DNA of 64,000 bases from Nissolia schottii (lineage: Eukaryota > Streptophyta > Magnoliopsida > Fabales > Fabaceae). Positions 21,840 through 33,611 of the stretch are shown here, piece after piece. The notes under the pieces are model-generated. The model saw only the letters and a list, made by a program, of their open reading frames with translations, did not search any database and was not told the DNA's origin. How positions within the stretch are numbered: position 1 is the stretch's first letter; each line of letters begins with the position of its first letter. A program made the position numbers and the translations under genes. The DNA is taken from positions 688,151 through 752,150 of the forward strand of contig QANU01086265.1 of the NCBI GenBank assembly GCA_003254905.1, in the 5' to 3' direction.

Positions 21840-24295
21840 AGATCTCAATGAACATAGACTTCTTCTAGTCTGGTATCATCTTTTATACTCTCACTATTTC
21901 GCAGTATCTACTATTAAAAACCATACAACACATAAATTCCAACAAACAAAACTAAAACTAAGTCTCTTTCATCATTTTAAGTTTATTTATGTCTGAAATT
22001 TATTGTAAATCTAAGATTATATTGTCCTTCTGAGGGTATTTTAGACAATATACATAACGTGAATTTAATGTGCATTTAATTTAACATTTAATGAGCCATT
22101 AAATTTGAGTTACTCTTGTTCCATGCTACGTTGGTTCTCTTTTAACTATTCATTTTTTATTTTTTAGGGTTTCAAAATATCTATCCATTTATAATACTTA
22201 GGTGTAATCATTTTTTTTTTTCATTCATATCTCTAGTTGTAGTGAAACATTTATTAGTATAATGGAGGTAAAGAGAATAATAACTGTATTATAAATAGAA
22301 ATTTATTTATTTTTATATAAAGATAATTTTGTTAATTCATATTATTTTATGCATTTATCAAAATGTCTTTTTTTTACCTTAATATGTGTAGTGTTTGATT
22401 TTGGACAGTTAAAATATAACGGATGGAGATGGTTGAGAAAATCTTGTATTGACACAAATATAATAATTACTATCTCCATTTCATATTAGTATAATTTATC
22501 CACACACACAAAAATTGATAGGACATTCAATATATGAGCATATTTTTAAGATGCCTTCCTTCTCAAATAATTATCTACATTTTCATTTTAGTATTTTTAC
22601 AAATAATTGTATACTTCTTGAATGTAGACAACATTAATTATCTTTTTTCCCCTTAATATACCTTAATTTAATGAAAGTAATGAAAGAAAGATAAAGTAAT
22701 ACATAAAAAAAATGATAGTGCTAATTTTGTAAAGTACTATTAAACTTTCTTAACTTTAGGACTTCTTAATCATTTTCTTAATAAGGAGTGACTATTGCCA
22801 CTCCTTTATGTGTGACTCTCATTTCCATTGATATTTATATAGTTTTTATACCATGCCCTTTTCATATATTAATTAAATGAATATCTTAAAATTATTTATT
22901 TATTATTAATTAATATGATTATTTATTTATATCAATAGTAAATTACTTTTAAAATATTCTTGATACAATAATTATCTAAAATAACATAGCATGGAGTATT
23001 TTTTTTAAATAACCAAAAATATAATATATAACAAGTATTGCATGCCTTGTTTCGTAACATATATTGTTTATATAAATATTATTTAATGAACTTATGGTAT
23101 TAAATTATTTGATATGCACAAATCATATAATTGAGAATTTACTTTACCTTGTTTAACTTATTACATTAAGTATTATTATTATTGTTGTTGTTATTTTTAT
23201 TTTTTATTACTATTTTTATTTTAATTATTATTTTTATAATAATTATTATGATTTTTATTTTTATAATATTATTATTTAGGATTATCTAGAGGTGGTAATT
23301 GCAATTGACACCACCCATAAAAGTAGTCCACATTACTAGTTTAATTTTATTAGAAAAACAAAATTGATAAGTCTTAAATGCAATAAAAAGTATTAATATT
23401 CAAAATATGTTCTACTTTAAGTTCCTTAACAACAAAATTCATAAAAAAAATGTAACCTTAAACTAAATTTGATCAATAGTGATAAATGACTATGATAGAA
23501 AATGTGTGAACTATATTCCATATCCAATTGTTTGAGTTGGCGATTTAAAATTTTACCACGCAAGTAAAAGGATGAAAAAAGAAAAGAAAAATAAAAAACA
23601 AAGAAACGCAGCAAGAAAAATGTAAGAAAGGAAAATGGATAATGAAAAAGAAGAAAAAAATAAAACATTGAGAAAGAACACAACGAACAAAGGGGAAAAA
23701 AGCCCAATTGACGTAAAAAAAGAACAATATACGAGAAAAGGAGGAATTGTATACCTCAATTGATCTCTAATGCAAGTGTTTAAACTTTGATGATGAAAGT
23801 TTGATCAGAACAACACCTTACTCTCTCTTCCTCTCACTTTTGTTGCCTAGCTATATATTCTCTCTGTGTGTGCATATGACAGCCAATTTATAGGCTACGG
23901 ATGATTAACCTACCATTAATTTTCTCTTGATTTGATTTTAAGGAGAAAAAAAAACTAATATCAATTTGCATTGACTCGCGTTTGATTTTCTTCTTGCAGC
24001 TCAAAATCCTTAATTGCTTAAACACGTGTGCTAAAACTTGATTCACATTATGCATATGTGATGATTAGTATAATTCTTCCTTCTTTTTTTCAATCCTTAA
24101 ATTATGCAATTGTATGTTAGTCAAATTTATTATTTATAATTTCTTATTTTAAAAAATAGTCAATCCATTGTCCTTACTCTTTTTCAAAATTATTTTTATT
24201 ATATTATATGATTTTTCTGGTTTTTATATTTCTTTTCTTATGTGATGATTATTCTTGCTTTTATTCATTCCTTAAATCATGCAGTATCATTATGT
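21840..24295. other. AT-rich intergenic DNA
   Basis: Mostly AT-rich. It contains ATT-type microsatellite-like sequence around 23170-23280 and an A/G-rich tract at 23560-23740 whose antisense frames are F/L-rich artefacts. Nothing resembling a gene or bounded element was found. Confidence 0.55.
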
Positions 24296-24304
24296 TATGT
24301 CTAT

Positions 24305-25889
24305 CAGAAATGCTCCATGTACACCCCTAAACCATACACCCGTACATACACCACTCTTTTATACGGTTATATACGTAATTAATGATGATTATACGTAAAA
24401 CGTATAATTATACACAACGCGCGCCTAATCCTGAACCCCGTTCTCGTCATCATTTTCACGTATCATCTTCAACCTCTCATCCTTGTTCTGTTATGTTCAT
24501 CATCGTCATCCTCGTCATTCTTTCATCCTCTCATCCTCTCATCATCATCATCCTTCTCATCCTCATCCTCTTATCATATCAAATTTGATTAAAATGAAAT
24601 TAAGATGATAAAATGTTGGTTTTCTTTTAAAATAGATGAGATCTATCTTTAACAATGGTGGTAAGGGTCTATGTTACAGAATATGAAACCTGAATGGAAT
24701 GCACAAAGTAATATTGCAGAATATAATATCAGATTTTTAGTGCACAAACATTATATGACCTTATGCACAAACATTAAGCACTTGTTTACAGCACTGTGAT
24801 TTTATTCAAACATAAATAAGTTTACAGTCTTTATACATTTTTAGTGGACAAAGTTTATAAAAATTAGTTCACATACATGTGTACACACACTTTTATACAT
24901 TCTAATGCATAAACTTTATATATGTGCATATTACTTAATGCATAGTTAAGTATTTTTGTAGATTATGATATCCGATTTTTAGTGCACAAACATTATATGA
25001 CGATGTGCACAAACATTATATGACTTTATGCACAAACATTAAGCACTTGTTTACAGCACTGTGATTTTATTCAAACATAAATAAGTCCACAATCTTTATA
25101 CAATTTTAGTGGATAAAGTTTATAAAAATTAGTTCACATACATGTGTACACATACTTTTATCATTCTAATGCATAAATTTTACATCTATGCATATTACTT
25201 AATGTATAGTTAAGTATTTTTATAGATCATGATATCCTATTTTTAGTGCACAAACATTATATGACCTTGTGCACAAACATTAAGCACTTGTTTACAGCAC
25301 TGTGATTTTATTTAAACATAAATAAGTCCACAGTCTTTATACATTTTTAGTGGACAAAGTTTATAAAAATTAGTTCACATACATGTGTACACATAATTTT
25401 ATACATTCTAATGCATAAACTTTACATATGTGCATATTACTTAATGCATAGTTAAGTATTTTTGTAGATTATGATATTAGATTTTTAGTGCACAAACATT
25501 ATATGACCTTATGCACAAACATTAAGCACTTGTTACAACACTGTGATTTTATTCAAACATATCAGATTTTAGTGCAGAATCTGATATATGTGATTTGAAT
25601 GCACAATCTTTTATATAGGTACGAGAGTGAAGATGGAGATGAGAGATGACAATGACGAGAGTGAAGAAAGAACGAAGGATGATAGTGATGAGAGATGAGA
25701 GTGACGAGAGAGAAGAGAGAAAACAGAAGGAAGGGGAAGCGGGAAGGTTTTGTGATGTGCGTGAGTTCACACACATGTGGTTGAGAGTAGGAGAGAAAGT
25801 GGACAGAGCAGTTATTTGAGCGGTCCACCGTATTATGATACGGGTGTATGTATGGTGTATGTTTTAAGGGTGTACATGTAGCACTGCCG
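24305..25889. mobile_element. Non-autonomous MULE, 1585 bp, with internal tandem repeats
   Basis: Flanked by a perfect 9-bp direct repeat TATGTCTAT (24296-24304, 25890-25898). The ends are inverted: TGCTCCATGTACACCC on the left and GGGTGTACATGTAGCA on the right, matching the termini of the 226-bp MITEs at 9100-9325 and 30058-30284. The interior holds a 3.4-copy tandem repeat (24726-25560) and AT- or AG-rich DNA with no transposase. Confidence 0.88.
24726..25560. repeat. Tandem repeat, period about 242 bp, inside the MULE
   Basis: Units begin at the ATATC...TTTTTAGTGCACAAAC block at 24726, 24968, 25232 and 25474 (periods 242, 264 and 242; the last unit is cut at about 25560). The 264-bp unit has an extra internal copy of GTGCACAAACATTATATGAC. 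Confidence 0.92.
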
Positions 25890-26038
25890 TATGTCTATTA
25901 GTCAATTAGTGAACTCTATTTTGCTTGTTTTAAAGAATAGTCAATCACAGCATAAAAATAAAAAGACAATCCACTGCCCTTACTCTTTCTTTTTAATTTT
26001 TTTCTATATTTATCATACATATTAATATTCTAATAGAC

Positions 26039-26476
26039 ATGGAATAAGAGTTAAAACCATGTTGATGTGACACTCTAATAAGCATTCTTTTTCTCTTTAA
26101 AATTGTATAAACAGATCAGATTAACTTCTAAAAAATTAACGGATTAGATTAAGTCAGATAAAAATAATCTCCATTAATTTTTAGCCAAATAGTCAAATTC
26201 AATTAAAAGAATTGAAATTGAAAACAATTAAATTTATTTCCCACCCCTATAGTTTCTTTGACCCCCCTCTTCCAGGTCCTCTCTCTGAAATTGTAACCCC
26301 TTCTCCCTTTCTTTCTTATTTGGTTTTCACAACCTTCATTCCCCTCTGTCTCGCAATTGAAAAAAAAGTAGCAGGATCATATTCTTTCTTCTTCTACATC
26401 TTCCTCAATTGGAGTGAAAAGTCTACATCTTTCCCTGCCTCTCTCAATTGGAAATTTGCAGGCATTTTTTTCCCTC

Positions 26477-26515
<39 letters not shown>

Positions 26516-29500
26516 TTGAATCATCCTCAAGGATTCTAACATTAGAAAACAACCAAAATTGTTTCTTTAGAGCACTTCCTGTGAATTTATACTTTATTGT
26601 CGTCTCTTATATATACCTTCAGAATTCTTCTCCATTTTTAGTTTGAATAAGTACCCTCTTTTCTTCAGCCTTGCAATCATATCATACTAATATTATAACA
26701 GGCATGGAATGAGAGCCAAAACCATAATGATGTGACACTCTAATAAGCATTCTTATTTCTCTAAAACTGTATGAATAGATCAAATTAACGTCTAAAAAAG
26801 TTAAAGGATGAGATTAAGTCAGATGATATAGAATCTCCATTCATTGTTTAGTCAAATAGTCAAATTCAATTGAAAAGATTGGAATTGAAAACAATAAAAT
26901 TTATTTTCTTCCCCATATAGTTTCTTTGACTCCTTGCTTCTAACCCCACCCTCTTTGATATCGTAACGCTCTCTCCCTTTCCCTCTCATTTGGTTTTCAC
27001 AACCCTCCCCCCTCTTTCACTCAATTGGAAAAAAAAATAGCTGGATCAAATTCTTTTTTTCTTCTACATCTTCCTTAATTGGAGTGAAGCTTCTACATCT
27101 TTCCCTGTCTTTCTCAATTAGAAATTCGTAGGTTTTTTTTTTCTTTCTCATATATATATTTTTGAATCATCCCCAAGGATTCTATCATTAGAAAACAACA
27201 AAAAAAAGGTTTCTTTGGAGCATTTCCTATGACTTTATACTTTACTGTTGTCTCCTATACCTTCAAAATTCTTCTCCATATATTTTTAGTTTGAATAAGT
27301 ATCCTCTTTTCTTCATATCATATTAATATTCTAATAAGCATGGAATGAGAGTCAAAAGCATGCTGATGAGGCACTCTAATAAGCATTCTTTTCCCTCTAA
27401 AACTGTATGAACGGATGAGATTAATTTCTAAAAAATTAATGGATAAGATTAAGTTAGATGAAATAGAATATCCATCAATGTTTTAGTCAAATAGCCAAAT
27501 TCAATTAAAAGAATCGGAATTGAAAATAATAAAATTTATTTTCTTCCCCATACAGTTTCTTTGACTCCCCTCTTCCAGCCCTTACTCTCTGAAATCGTAT
27601 CCCCTTCTCCTTTTACTCTCATTCAGTTTTCACAACCCTTCTACCCCTTTTTCACTCAATTGGAAAAATAATAGCCAAATCATATTCTTTCTGCTTTTAC
27701 ATCTTCCTAAATTGGAGTGAAGCTTCTACATCTTTTCATGTCTATCTTAATTGAAAATTCGCAGCCTTTTTTTCTTCCTCCTTATATTTCTTTTTGTTTT
27801 GAATCATCCTCAAGGATTCTATCATTAGAAAATAAGAAAAAAAGTTTCTTTGGAGCACTTCCTGTGACTTTATACTTTATTGTTGTCTCTTATACATTCA
27901 AATTTCTTCTCCATTTTTATCTTGAATAAGTGTCATCTTTTATTCAACCTTGTAATCATATTAATATTCCAATAGGCATGGAATGAGAGCCAAAACCATG
28001 CTGATGTGGCACTTTAATAAGCATTCTTTTCCCTCTAAAACTGTATGAACGGATGAGATTAATTTCTAAAAAATTAATGGATAAGATTAAGTTAGATGAA
28101 ATAGAATATCCATCAATGTTTTAGTCAAATAGCCAAATTCAATTAAAAGAATCGGAATTGAAAATAATAAAATTTATTTTCTTCCCCATACAGTTTCTTT
28201 GACTCCCCGCTTCTAGCCCCCACTCTATCTGATATCGCACTCTCCCTTTCTCTCTCATTCAGTTTTCATAACTCTCCTCCCCCTCTTTCACTCAATTGGA
28301 AAAAATAGCCGGATCATATTATTTTTTCTTCTACATCTTCCTCAATTAGAGTGAAACTTCTACATCTTTCCATGTCTCTATGAATTGGAAATTCGTAGGT
28401 TTTTTTCTTCCTTCTTATCCTTTTTTTTAATCATCGTCAAGGATTCTATCATTAGAAAACAACCAAAAAAGTTTCTTTGGAGCACTTCCTGTGACTTTAT
28501 ACTTTAAAGTTGTCTCCTATACCTTTAGAAATCTTCTCCATTTTTATCTTGAATAAGTGTTATCTTTTCTTCAGCGTTGCAATCATATTAATATTCTAAT
28601 AGGCGTGGAATGAAAGAAAAAACCATGCTGATGTGACACTCTAATAAGCATTCTTTTTCCTCTAAAATTGTATGAACGGATTAGATTAACTTTCAAAAAA
28701 GTTAACGAATGATATTAAGTCAAATAAAATAGAATCTCCATTAATGTTTTAGTCAAATAGTCAAATTCAATTAAAAAGATTAGAACTAAAAACAATTAAA
28801 TGTATTTCCTCCCTATGTAGTTTCTTTGACTCCCTTTTTTCCAGCCCCCTTTCTCTTTGAATTCATAACCTCCTTTCTCTCCCGTTCGGTTTTCACACCC
28901 TTACACTTTCTCTCAATAGAAAAAAAATTAGCTACATCATATTCTTTACTCTTTTACATCTTTCTCTGTCTCTTTCAATTAGAAATTTGCAGTTTTTTTT
29001 TTTCTTTCTCACATGTATTTTTTAATCATCCTCAAGGATTCTATCTTTGAAAAATAACAAAAAGATTTCTTTAGAGGACTTCCTTTGACTTTATACTTTA
29101 TTGTTGCCTCTTACCTTCAGAATTCTTGTCCATTTTATCCTGAATAAGTGTCATCTTTTCTTCAGCCAAGAAATCATTTTAATATTCTAATAGGCATGGA
29201 ATGAGAACCAAAACCATGCTAATGTGACACTCTAATAAGCATTCTTTTCCCTCTAAAATTGTATGAGCAGATCATATTAACTTCTAAAATATTAACAAAT
29301 GAGATTAAGTCAGATGAAATAGAATCTCCATTAATGTTTTAGTCAAATAGTCAAAATTAGTTAAAAATATTGAAATTGAAAACAATTAAATTTATTTCCT
29401 TCTCTATATTAATTCTTTGACTCCGCTTTTCATCCCCCCTCTCTAAATTCATAACCCCCATTTTTCCTTTCTCTCTCGATCGATTTACACAACCCTCATC

Positions 29501-29642
29501 TCGCTCTTTCTCTTAATTGAAAAAAAAAAAATAGTTGAAACATATTCTTTCTTCTTCTACATCTTCCTCAATTGGATTGAAGCTTCTACATCTTTTTATG
29601 TCTCTCTCAATTAGAAATTCACAGATTTTTTTTTTCTTTCTA

Positions 29643-29645
<3 letters not shown>
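26039..29645. repeat. Large tandem array, units 591-665 bp, about 5.7 copies
   Basis: The landmark GGCATGGAATGAGAGCCAAA recurs at 26039, 26704, 27340, 27978, 28605 and 29196, giving periods of 665, 636, 638, 627 and 591 bp. Each unit also repeats CTCTAATAAGCATTCTTTT, GTCAAATAGTCAAATTCAAT, a CT-rich tract, TCCTCAAGGATTCTATCATT and GCACTTCCTGTGACTTTATA in the same order. No ORF is conserved between units. The array ends at (TA)n and (AAT)n runs. Confidence 0.92.
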
Positions 29646-29673
<28 letters not shown>

Positions 29674-29710
29674 GAATGAATGTTAAAACCCCTAAAAAAA
29701 AGGTCTTAAT

Positions 29711-29750
<40 letters not shown>

Positions 29751-29767
29751 TCAGAGCTTTCATCAAA

Positions 29768-29798
<31 letters not shown>
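29646..29798. repeat. (TA)n and (AAT)n microsatellites
   Basis: (TA)n at about 29647-29672, then AAT/ATA runs at 29709-29749 and 29768-29796, directly after the 635-bp array. Another (TA)n lies inside its first unit at 26481-26507. Confidence 0.9.
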
Positions 29799-29801
<3 letters not shown>

Positions 29802-30057
29802 TCTATGAATAAGTGATGAGATGTACAAATAACACCTCATAAATTAATTAAAATAAATCAAACCAAACTAAACTTGAGTTAATTAATAGCAGCAGTTTGA
29901 ATGGGATAATAGTCGATTAAGAATTCAAATAAGTAGCCAATTTTATGTTCTCCCGAAATTCAATTATCGACTTTCAGCTGACAAAAAGAAAGGAGAATGG
30001 TAGAAAAATTGGGCCTTTCCATGAATATAAGATTAGATTAGTTTGTATCTAAATTAG

Positions 30058-30284
30058 CAAAAATGTTACACGTACATCCAATTTTATACACTCATATATA
30101 TACCATTAATACTATATAAACTTTATTCTTATGAGTATACAAACATTACAAACTTATAAATGATATTCTCAGTTATACTTAATTAAGTGAACAAATATTA
30201 CATACATTAAAACACAAACTTTATCTATATAAATATAAAGTGTATGTATGATATATATTTTTTAGTGTACGTGTAGCATGACTC
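30058..30284. mobile_element. MULE-type MITE, 227 bp, in the promoter of the second carboxylesterase
   Basis: Inverted relative to the copy at 9100-9325, of which it is a sibling: the ends CAAAAATGTTACACGTACA and GTGTACGTGTAGCATGACTC are the same termini. Flanks CTAAATTAG (30049-30057) and ATAAATTAG (30285-30293) form a 9-bp TSD with one mismatch. The right end is 34 bp before the TATA box of the carboxylesterase. Confidence 0.9.
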
Positions 30285-30317
30285 ATAAATTAGTTATCAC
30301 ACGGGGTATTACGCTAG

Positions 30318-30326
30318 TATAAATAA
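30318..30326 (+). promoter_or_regulatory. TATA box of the second carboxylesterase
   Basis: TATAAATAA lies 120 bp upstream of the start at 30447, with a C/T-rich leader between. Confidence 0.65.
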
Positions 30327-30446
30327 TGTAAATCCTTCCTATCCTCCCAACCCAAAAAACCCAAAATAGAAAATACCCTTCATCCTTAAACAACCCCTTA
30401 ACCCATTCTCTCACACTCCTTCTCCGACTTCCAGTCACCAACAACG

Positions 30447-31361
30447 ATGGCCACCGCCACCGCACCAGACAAAGAAATAACCCATCAGTTCCGCTTCTTC
30501 CGCGTCTACAAAGACGGCACAGTTCAGCTCCACCGTCCCCACATCGAAACCATTCCTCCCTCAGACGACCCCGCCACCGGCCTCCGCTCCAAAGACGCCG
30601 TCATCTCCACCGACCCGCCCGTCTCTGCTCGGATCTTCCTTCCCCCAATGCCCGACCCGAATAAAAAACTCCCCGTCCTCCTCTACATCCACGGCGGCGG
30701 GTTCTGCATGGACTCCGCCTTCTCCTCCGTATACCACAACCTCGTCGCCGCCATCGCCGCCAAAGCCAACGCCGTAGCAGTCTCCGTCGAATACGGGCTG
30801 TTCCCGACCCGGCCCATACCCGCCTGCTACGAGGACTCCTGGGCCGCGCTCCAATGGATCGCGTTGCACGCCGGCGGGAACGGGCCCGAGCCCTGGCTCA
30901 CCGACCACGCCGATCTACAGAAAATCTTCGTCGGCGGAGACAGCGCAGGCGGCAACATTACCCACACGGTGGTGAGTCGGGTAGGGAAAATGGGGTTACC
31001 GGGCGCTAAAGTCGTCGGGGCGATTCTGGTCCACCCGTATTTCACGGGCACCGAGGACGATCACATGTGGATGTACATGTGTCCCGAAAACGAAGGGTTG
31101 CAGGATCGTAGGATGAGACCGGCCGCAGAGGATCTCGGGAATCTCGGGTGCGAGAGAGTGTTGGTGTTTGCAGCTGAGAAGGACCATTTGTTCGATGCAG
31201 GGAGGAACTACGTGGACGCGCTGAAGAATGGCGCGTGGGGAGGGAGCGCTGAGCTGGTCGTGAATTGGGGGTTGGACCATTGCTTTCACCTTTTCAAACC
31301 CGAAGGAGAGAAGGCCGTGGAGTTGTTGCACAAGTTTGTTTCTTTCATCAAACAAAATTAG
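30447..31361 (+). CDS. Carboxylesterase, plant CXE-like (alpha/beta hydrolase-3), second copy
   Basis: Intronless ORF of 304 residues, homologous along its length to the gene at 6642-7547. Features: FRVYKDGTVQ (18-27), oxyanion HGGG (82-85), nucleophile Ser166 in GDSAGGN, Asp246 in AEKDHLF and His278 in LDHCFHLF, so the triad is complete. As in most CXE proteins, Ser rather than Thr is the nucleophile, pointing to esterase activity on small acyl esters, probably cytosolic; the physiological substrate is unknown. The normally conserved YRLAPEHPLPAAYED block reads YGLFPTRPIPACYED (116-130), an unusual set of changes near the acyl pocket. The post-HPYF segment contains MWMYMCP, typical of the CXE subgroup with a compact cap. 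The start is the first ATG after the TATA box (30318) and C-rich leader. MULE-type elements sit 162 bp upstream of the ATG and 88 bp downstream of the stop. Confidence 0.93.
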   Translation: MATATAPDKEITHQFRFFRVYKDGTVQLHRPHIETIPPSDDPATGLRSKDAVISTDPPVSARIFLPPMPDPNKKLPVLLYIHGGGFCMDSAFSSVYHNLVAAIAAKANAVAVSVEYGLFPTRPIPACYEDSWAALQWIALHAGGNGPEPWLTDHADLQKIFVGGDSAGGNITHTVVSRVGKMGLPGAKVVGAILVHPYFTGTEDDHMWMYMCPENEGLQDRRMRPAAEDLGNLGCERVLVFAAEKDHLFDAGRNYVDALKNGAWGGSAELVVNWGLDHCFHLFKPEGEKAVELLHKFVSFIKQN

Positions 31362-31448
31362 ATTTTCAGGCCACTCGTGTCTTTTCTCCATGTTTCTGCT
31401 CCCTACTACGTTATGCCATGTAACTATGGATTCTCATGATATATTTAA

Positions 31449-32631
31449 GGGTTAATTATGTTTTTGGTCCCTATAAAATTTGAAAGTTTAATTTTAGTCC
31501 TTGCATAAAAGTTTTAGTCTCTGTAAAATTATAAAATTAGGTTTTAGTCCCTGGGGTGGGGTGATGGTTGACTGAGCTGACGTGGCGCTGACGCGGTGTG
31601 CCACGTGGCATAACCTAAAATTTAACCCAAATTATGACCCGACCCGTTTAAAAAAAAAAAGAGAGAGAGAGAGAGAAACTCTTCTCGTACCCCCAGCCCC
31701 AGCCCCTGGATTTACCCCACTGTGTCTCCTAACCCCTCCACCTCCCACCTCCTACCTTCCAAAAGCCCCATCTTTTCACGCTCCAATTCACTGATCCTTA
31801 TCCTAAGCTCATCAGCAGCATCCTTCTCATCTTTCCATTTTCTTTTCAGCTCCAAACAATGACCGCACTTTTCACCCTCCAATTCACATTTCTCTTGTTT
31901 AATGGGCATTTCCTTGAACTTCTCAAGCTGCAACTCAGTATTGATCCTCCCCAACCTCTGGACCTCTATTTCCGCTTGGAGGCACCTGAATTCTCTCTTC
32001 TTCTCTTCAATCTCCGCGTTGAGCCTCGACTCCCTCGCAAACAGGGCCTGTTCGACTCGGTCAAAATCGTTGGGGCGGAAGGCGTCGCGCAACTCCGACT
32101 GGGTGGGTAACGGCATCGGTGGTGGGGGTGGGTCACGGCGTGGGTAGCACAGGTGCGCTCGGGCTCGACCTGCCTCGGTGTGGGTGGCACAGGTCCGCTC
32201 GGGCTCGACGAAGGTGGCGGGCTATCTGTCGGGCTGCGGAGAGGAGAGGCGGGGGATGGGGCGCGTCGGCGGAGGGGTAACAATGGGTTAGGAGAGGGAT
32301 GGGTGGGAGGTGGGGATAGGTGGGGTTAGGAGACACGGAGGGGTAAATCTGGGGGCTGGGGCTGGGATTGGGGGTACGAGAAGAGTTTCTCTCTTTTTTT
32401 TTCTTTTTTTTTTTAAAGGGTCGGGTCATAATTTGGGTCGGGTCGTGGGTCTGGGTTGAGTTTTGGGTTATGCCACGTGGCGCACCGCGTCAGCGCCATG
32501 TCAGCCCAGTCAACCCTCACCCCACCCCAGGGACTAAAACCTAATTTTACAATTTTGCAGGGACTAAACTTTTATGCAGGGACTAAAACCAAACTGTCAA
32601 ATTTTACAGGGACCAAAAACATAATTAACCC
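31449..32631. mobile_element. Long-TIR MULE (Pack-MULE-like), 1183 bp
   Basis: Perfect 9-bp TSD TATATTTAA (31440-31448, 32632-32640). The arms are inverted repeats of about 300-330 bp (31449 to about 31755; about 32300 to 32631), starting GGGTTAATTATGTTTTTGGT and ending in its complement, and including CCACGTGGCATAACC and CGTACCCCCAGCCCCAGCCC with their complements. The centre is GC-richer than the flanks and holds a coiled-coil ORF. There is no transposase, so it depends on another element. Confidence 0.88.
31712..32116 (-). CDS. Coiled-coil ORF carried inside the MULE
   Basis: 134 codons on the minus strand, ending inside the left inverted arm. The product starts MPLPTQSELRDAF and is then almost entirely charged alpha-helix with heptad-like Leu spacing (RESRLNAEIEEKKREFRCLQ; DELRIRISELEREK). 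It contains a CxxC at about residues 85-88 (CGHC). I do not recognise the source gene. The simplest reading is a captured host-gene fragment; it could also be a low-level-expressed element gene. Expression is unproven, and the GC-rich opposite-strand frames are shadows. Confidence 0.45.
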   Translation of the reverse strand: MPLPTQSELRDAFRPNDFDRVEQALFARESRLNAEIEEKKREFRCLQAEIEVQRLGRINTELQLEKFKEMPIKQEKCELEGEKCGHCLELKRKWKDEKDAADELRIRISELEREKMGLLEGRRWEVEGLGDTVG

Positions 32632-32952
32632 TATATTTAATAAAGAGTTAAATATCACTTGATCCCCCAAAAAAAAGAAAAAAAATTTCTCTCACCAATT
32701 TTTTTTCAACAGGTTTTAACGACGTTGTACCTATATTTTACCAATTTGTTTCAACGGGCTAGAGTTTCCTTTGATTATTTGTTGTTTTCAATTATACTAC
32801 TTTTTTCCCTTTTTCGGGTCCTGTAATAAATTGTCACAAACCATTCATTAAAGCGAAAAAAAAAAGTATAACATAGATATGGAATAATGCTCATTTTGGT
32901 CATTAAAAGTGTAAGGTTGAGGTTTTTTTTATCTTTGAAATTTAAAATTCAA

Positions 32953-33327
32953 AATTTTAATACATGAAATTGTAAGTTGCAGGTTAAATTAGCCTCTTAG
33001 TTCATTATCTTACTGTACTGTTACATTTTGACTGATTTATTTCATTAAAAGGAATAATAACAATAATTAAGATTGTACATGAGTTGTAGCATCACTTGAA
33101 ACTGCAAATGAGGTTGTAATAGCAGTTGTGATGATAAATGAAACTGTAATAATAACTAAGATTTGTAGCTTCAAGCGTTATCACAACCATATTTTTAGCC
33201 TTAGTGTTGTCACATAGTCTTTGTTGTTATCGCATTCTCATCTAATGCGAAAAATTAGTGAAAACATGATAATACAATAATGATAATGAATTGAGGGACT
33301 AATTTGACTTGTAACTTACAATTTTAA
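32953..33327. mobile_element. Fold-back MITE-like element
   Basis: The left arm (about 32966-33009, TTGTAAGTTGCAGGTTAAAT...) and the complement of the right arm (about 33284-33327) match over roughly 45 bp with a few differences. The centre is AT-rich without an ORF. The flanks were not resolved into a clear target duplication. Confidence 0.6.
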
Positions 33328-33611
33328 GTGTTGAGAATGGAATAGGAAAATTTATCCAAATAATATTGGTATGTATTGTATTTCTCAAGTATATGTTTAC
33401 AAGGAAAGTTATGTCTATTTATAAGCTTGTTACAAATGACAACTATTTTAAGAAATTAAGATAAGAACCAATCAAAATAAATTACAATGGACTCGACCCT
33501 ACGCCCTAAAACCTAACTTGGCTTGGCTGGGTCGACCCGAAACCCGATGACCCGACCATGGAACCAGGTCGATTATCTCATTAGATCGGCTACGTTTCAA
33601 ACCCAGCTTAA

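Noticed and set aside
25549-25828. Two overlapping Ser/His-rich minus-strand ORFs
   Set aside because: They arise from a GAGA-rich stretch at the right end of the MULE and are open in both frames with no domain.
26212-29050. ORFs inside the 635-bp tandem units
   Set aside because: They are not conserved between units, end at different points and consist of low-complexity residues.
30561-31391. Minus-strand ORFs over the second carboxylesterase
   Set aside because: Shadows of the GC-rich coding strand; no domains.
31859-32429. Pro/Arg-rich ORFs in the central part and right arm of the MULE
   Set aside because: Compositional by-products of the GC-rich centre and the inverted arm; only the minus-strand coiled-coil frame has coherent structure.
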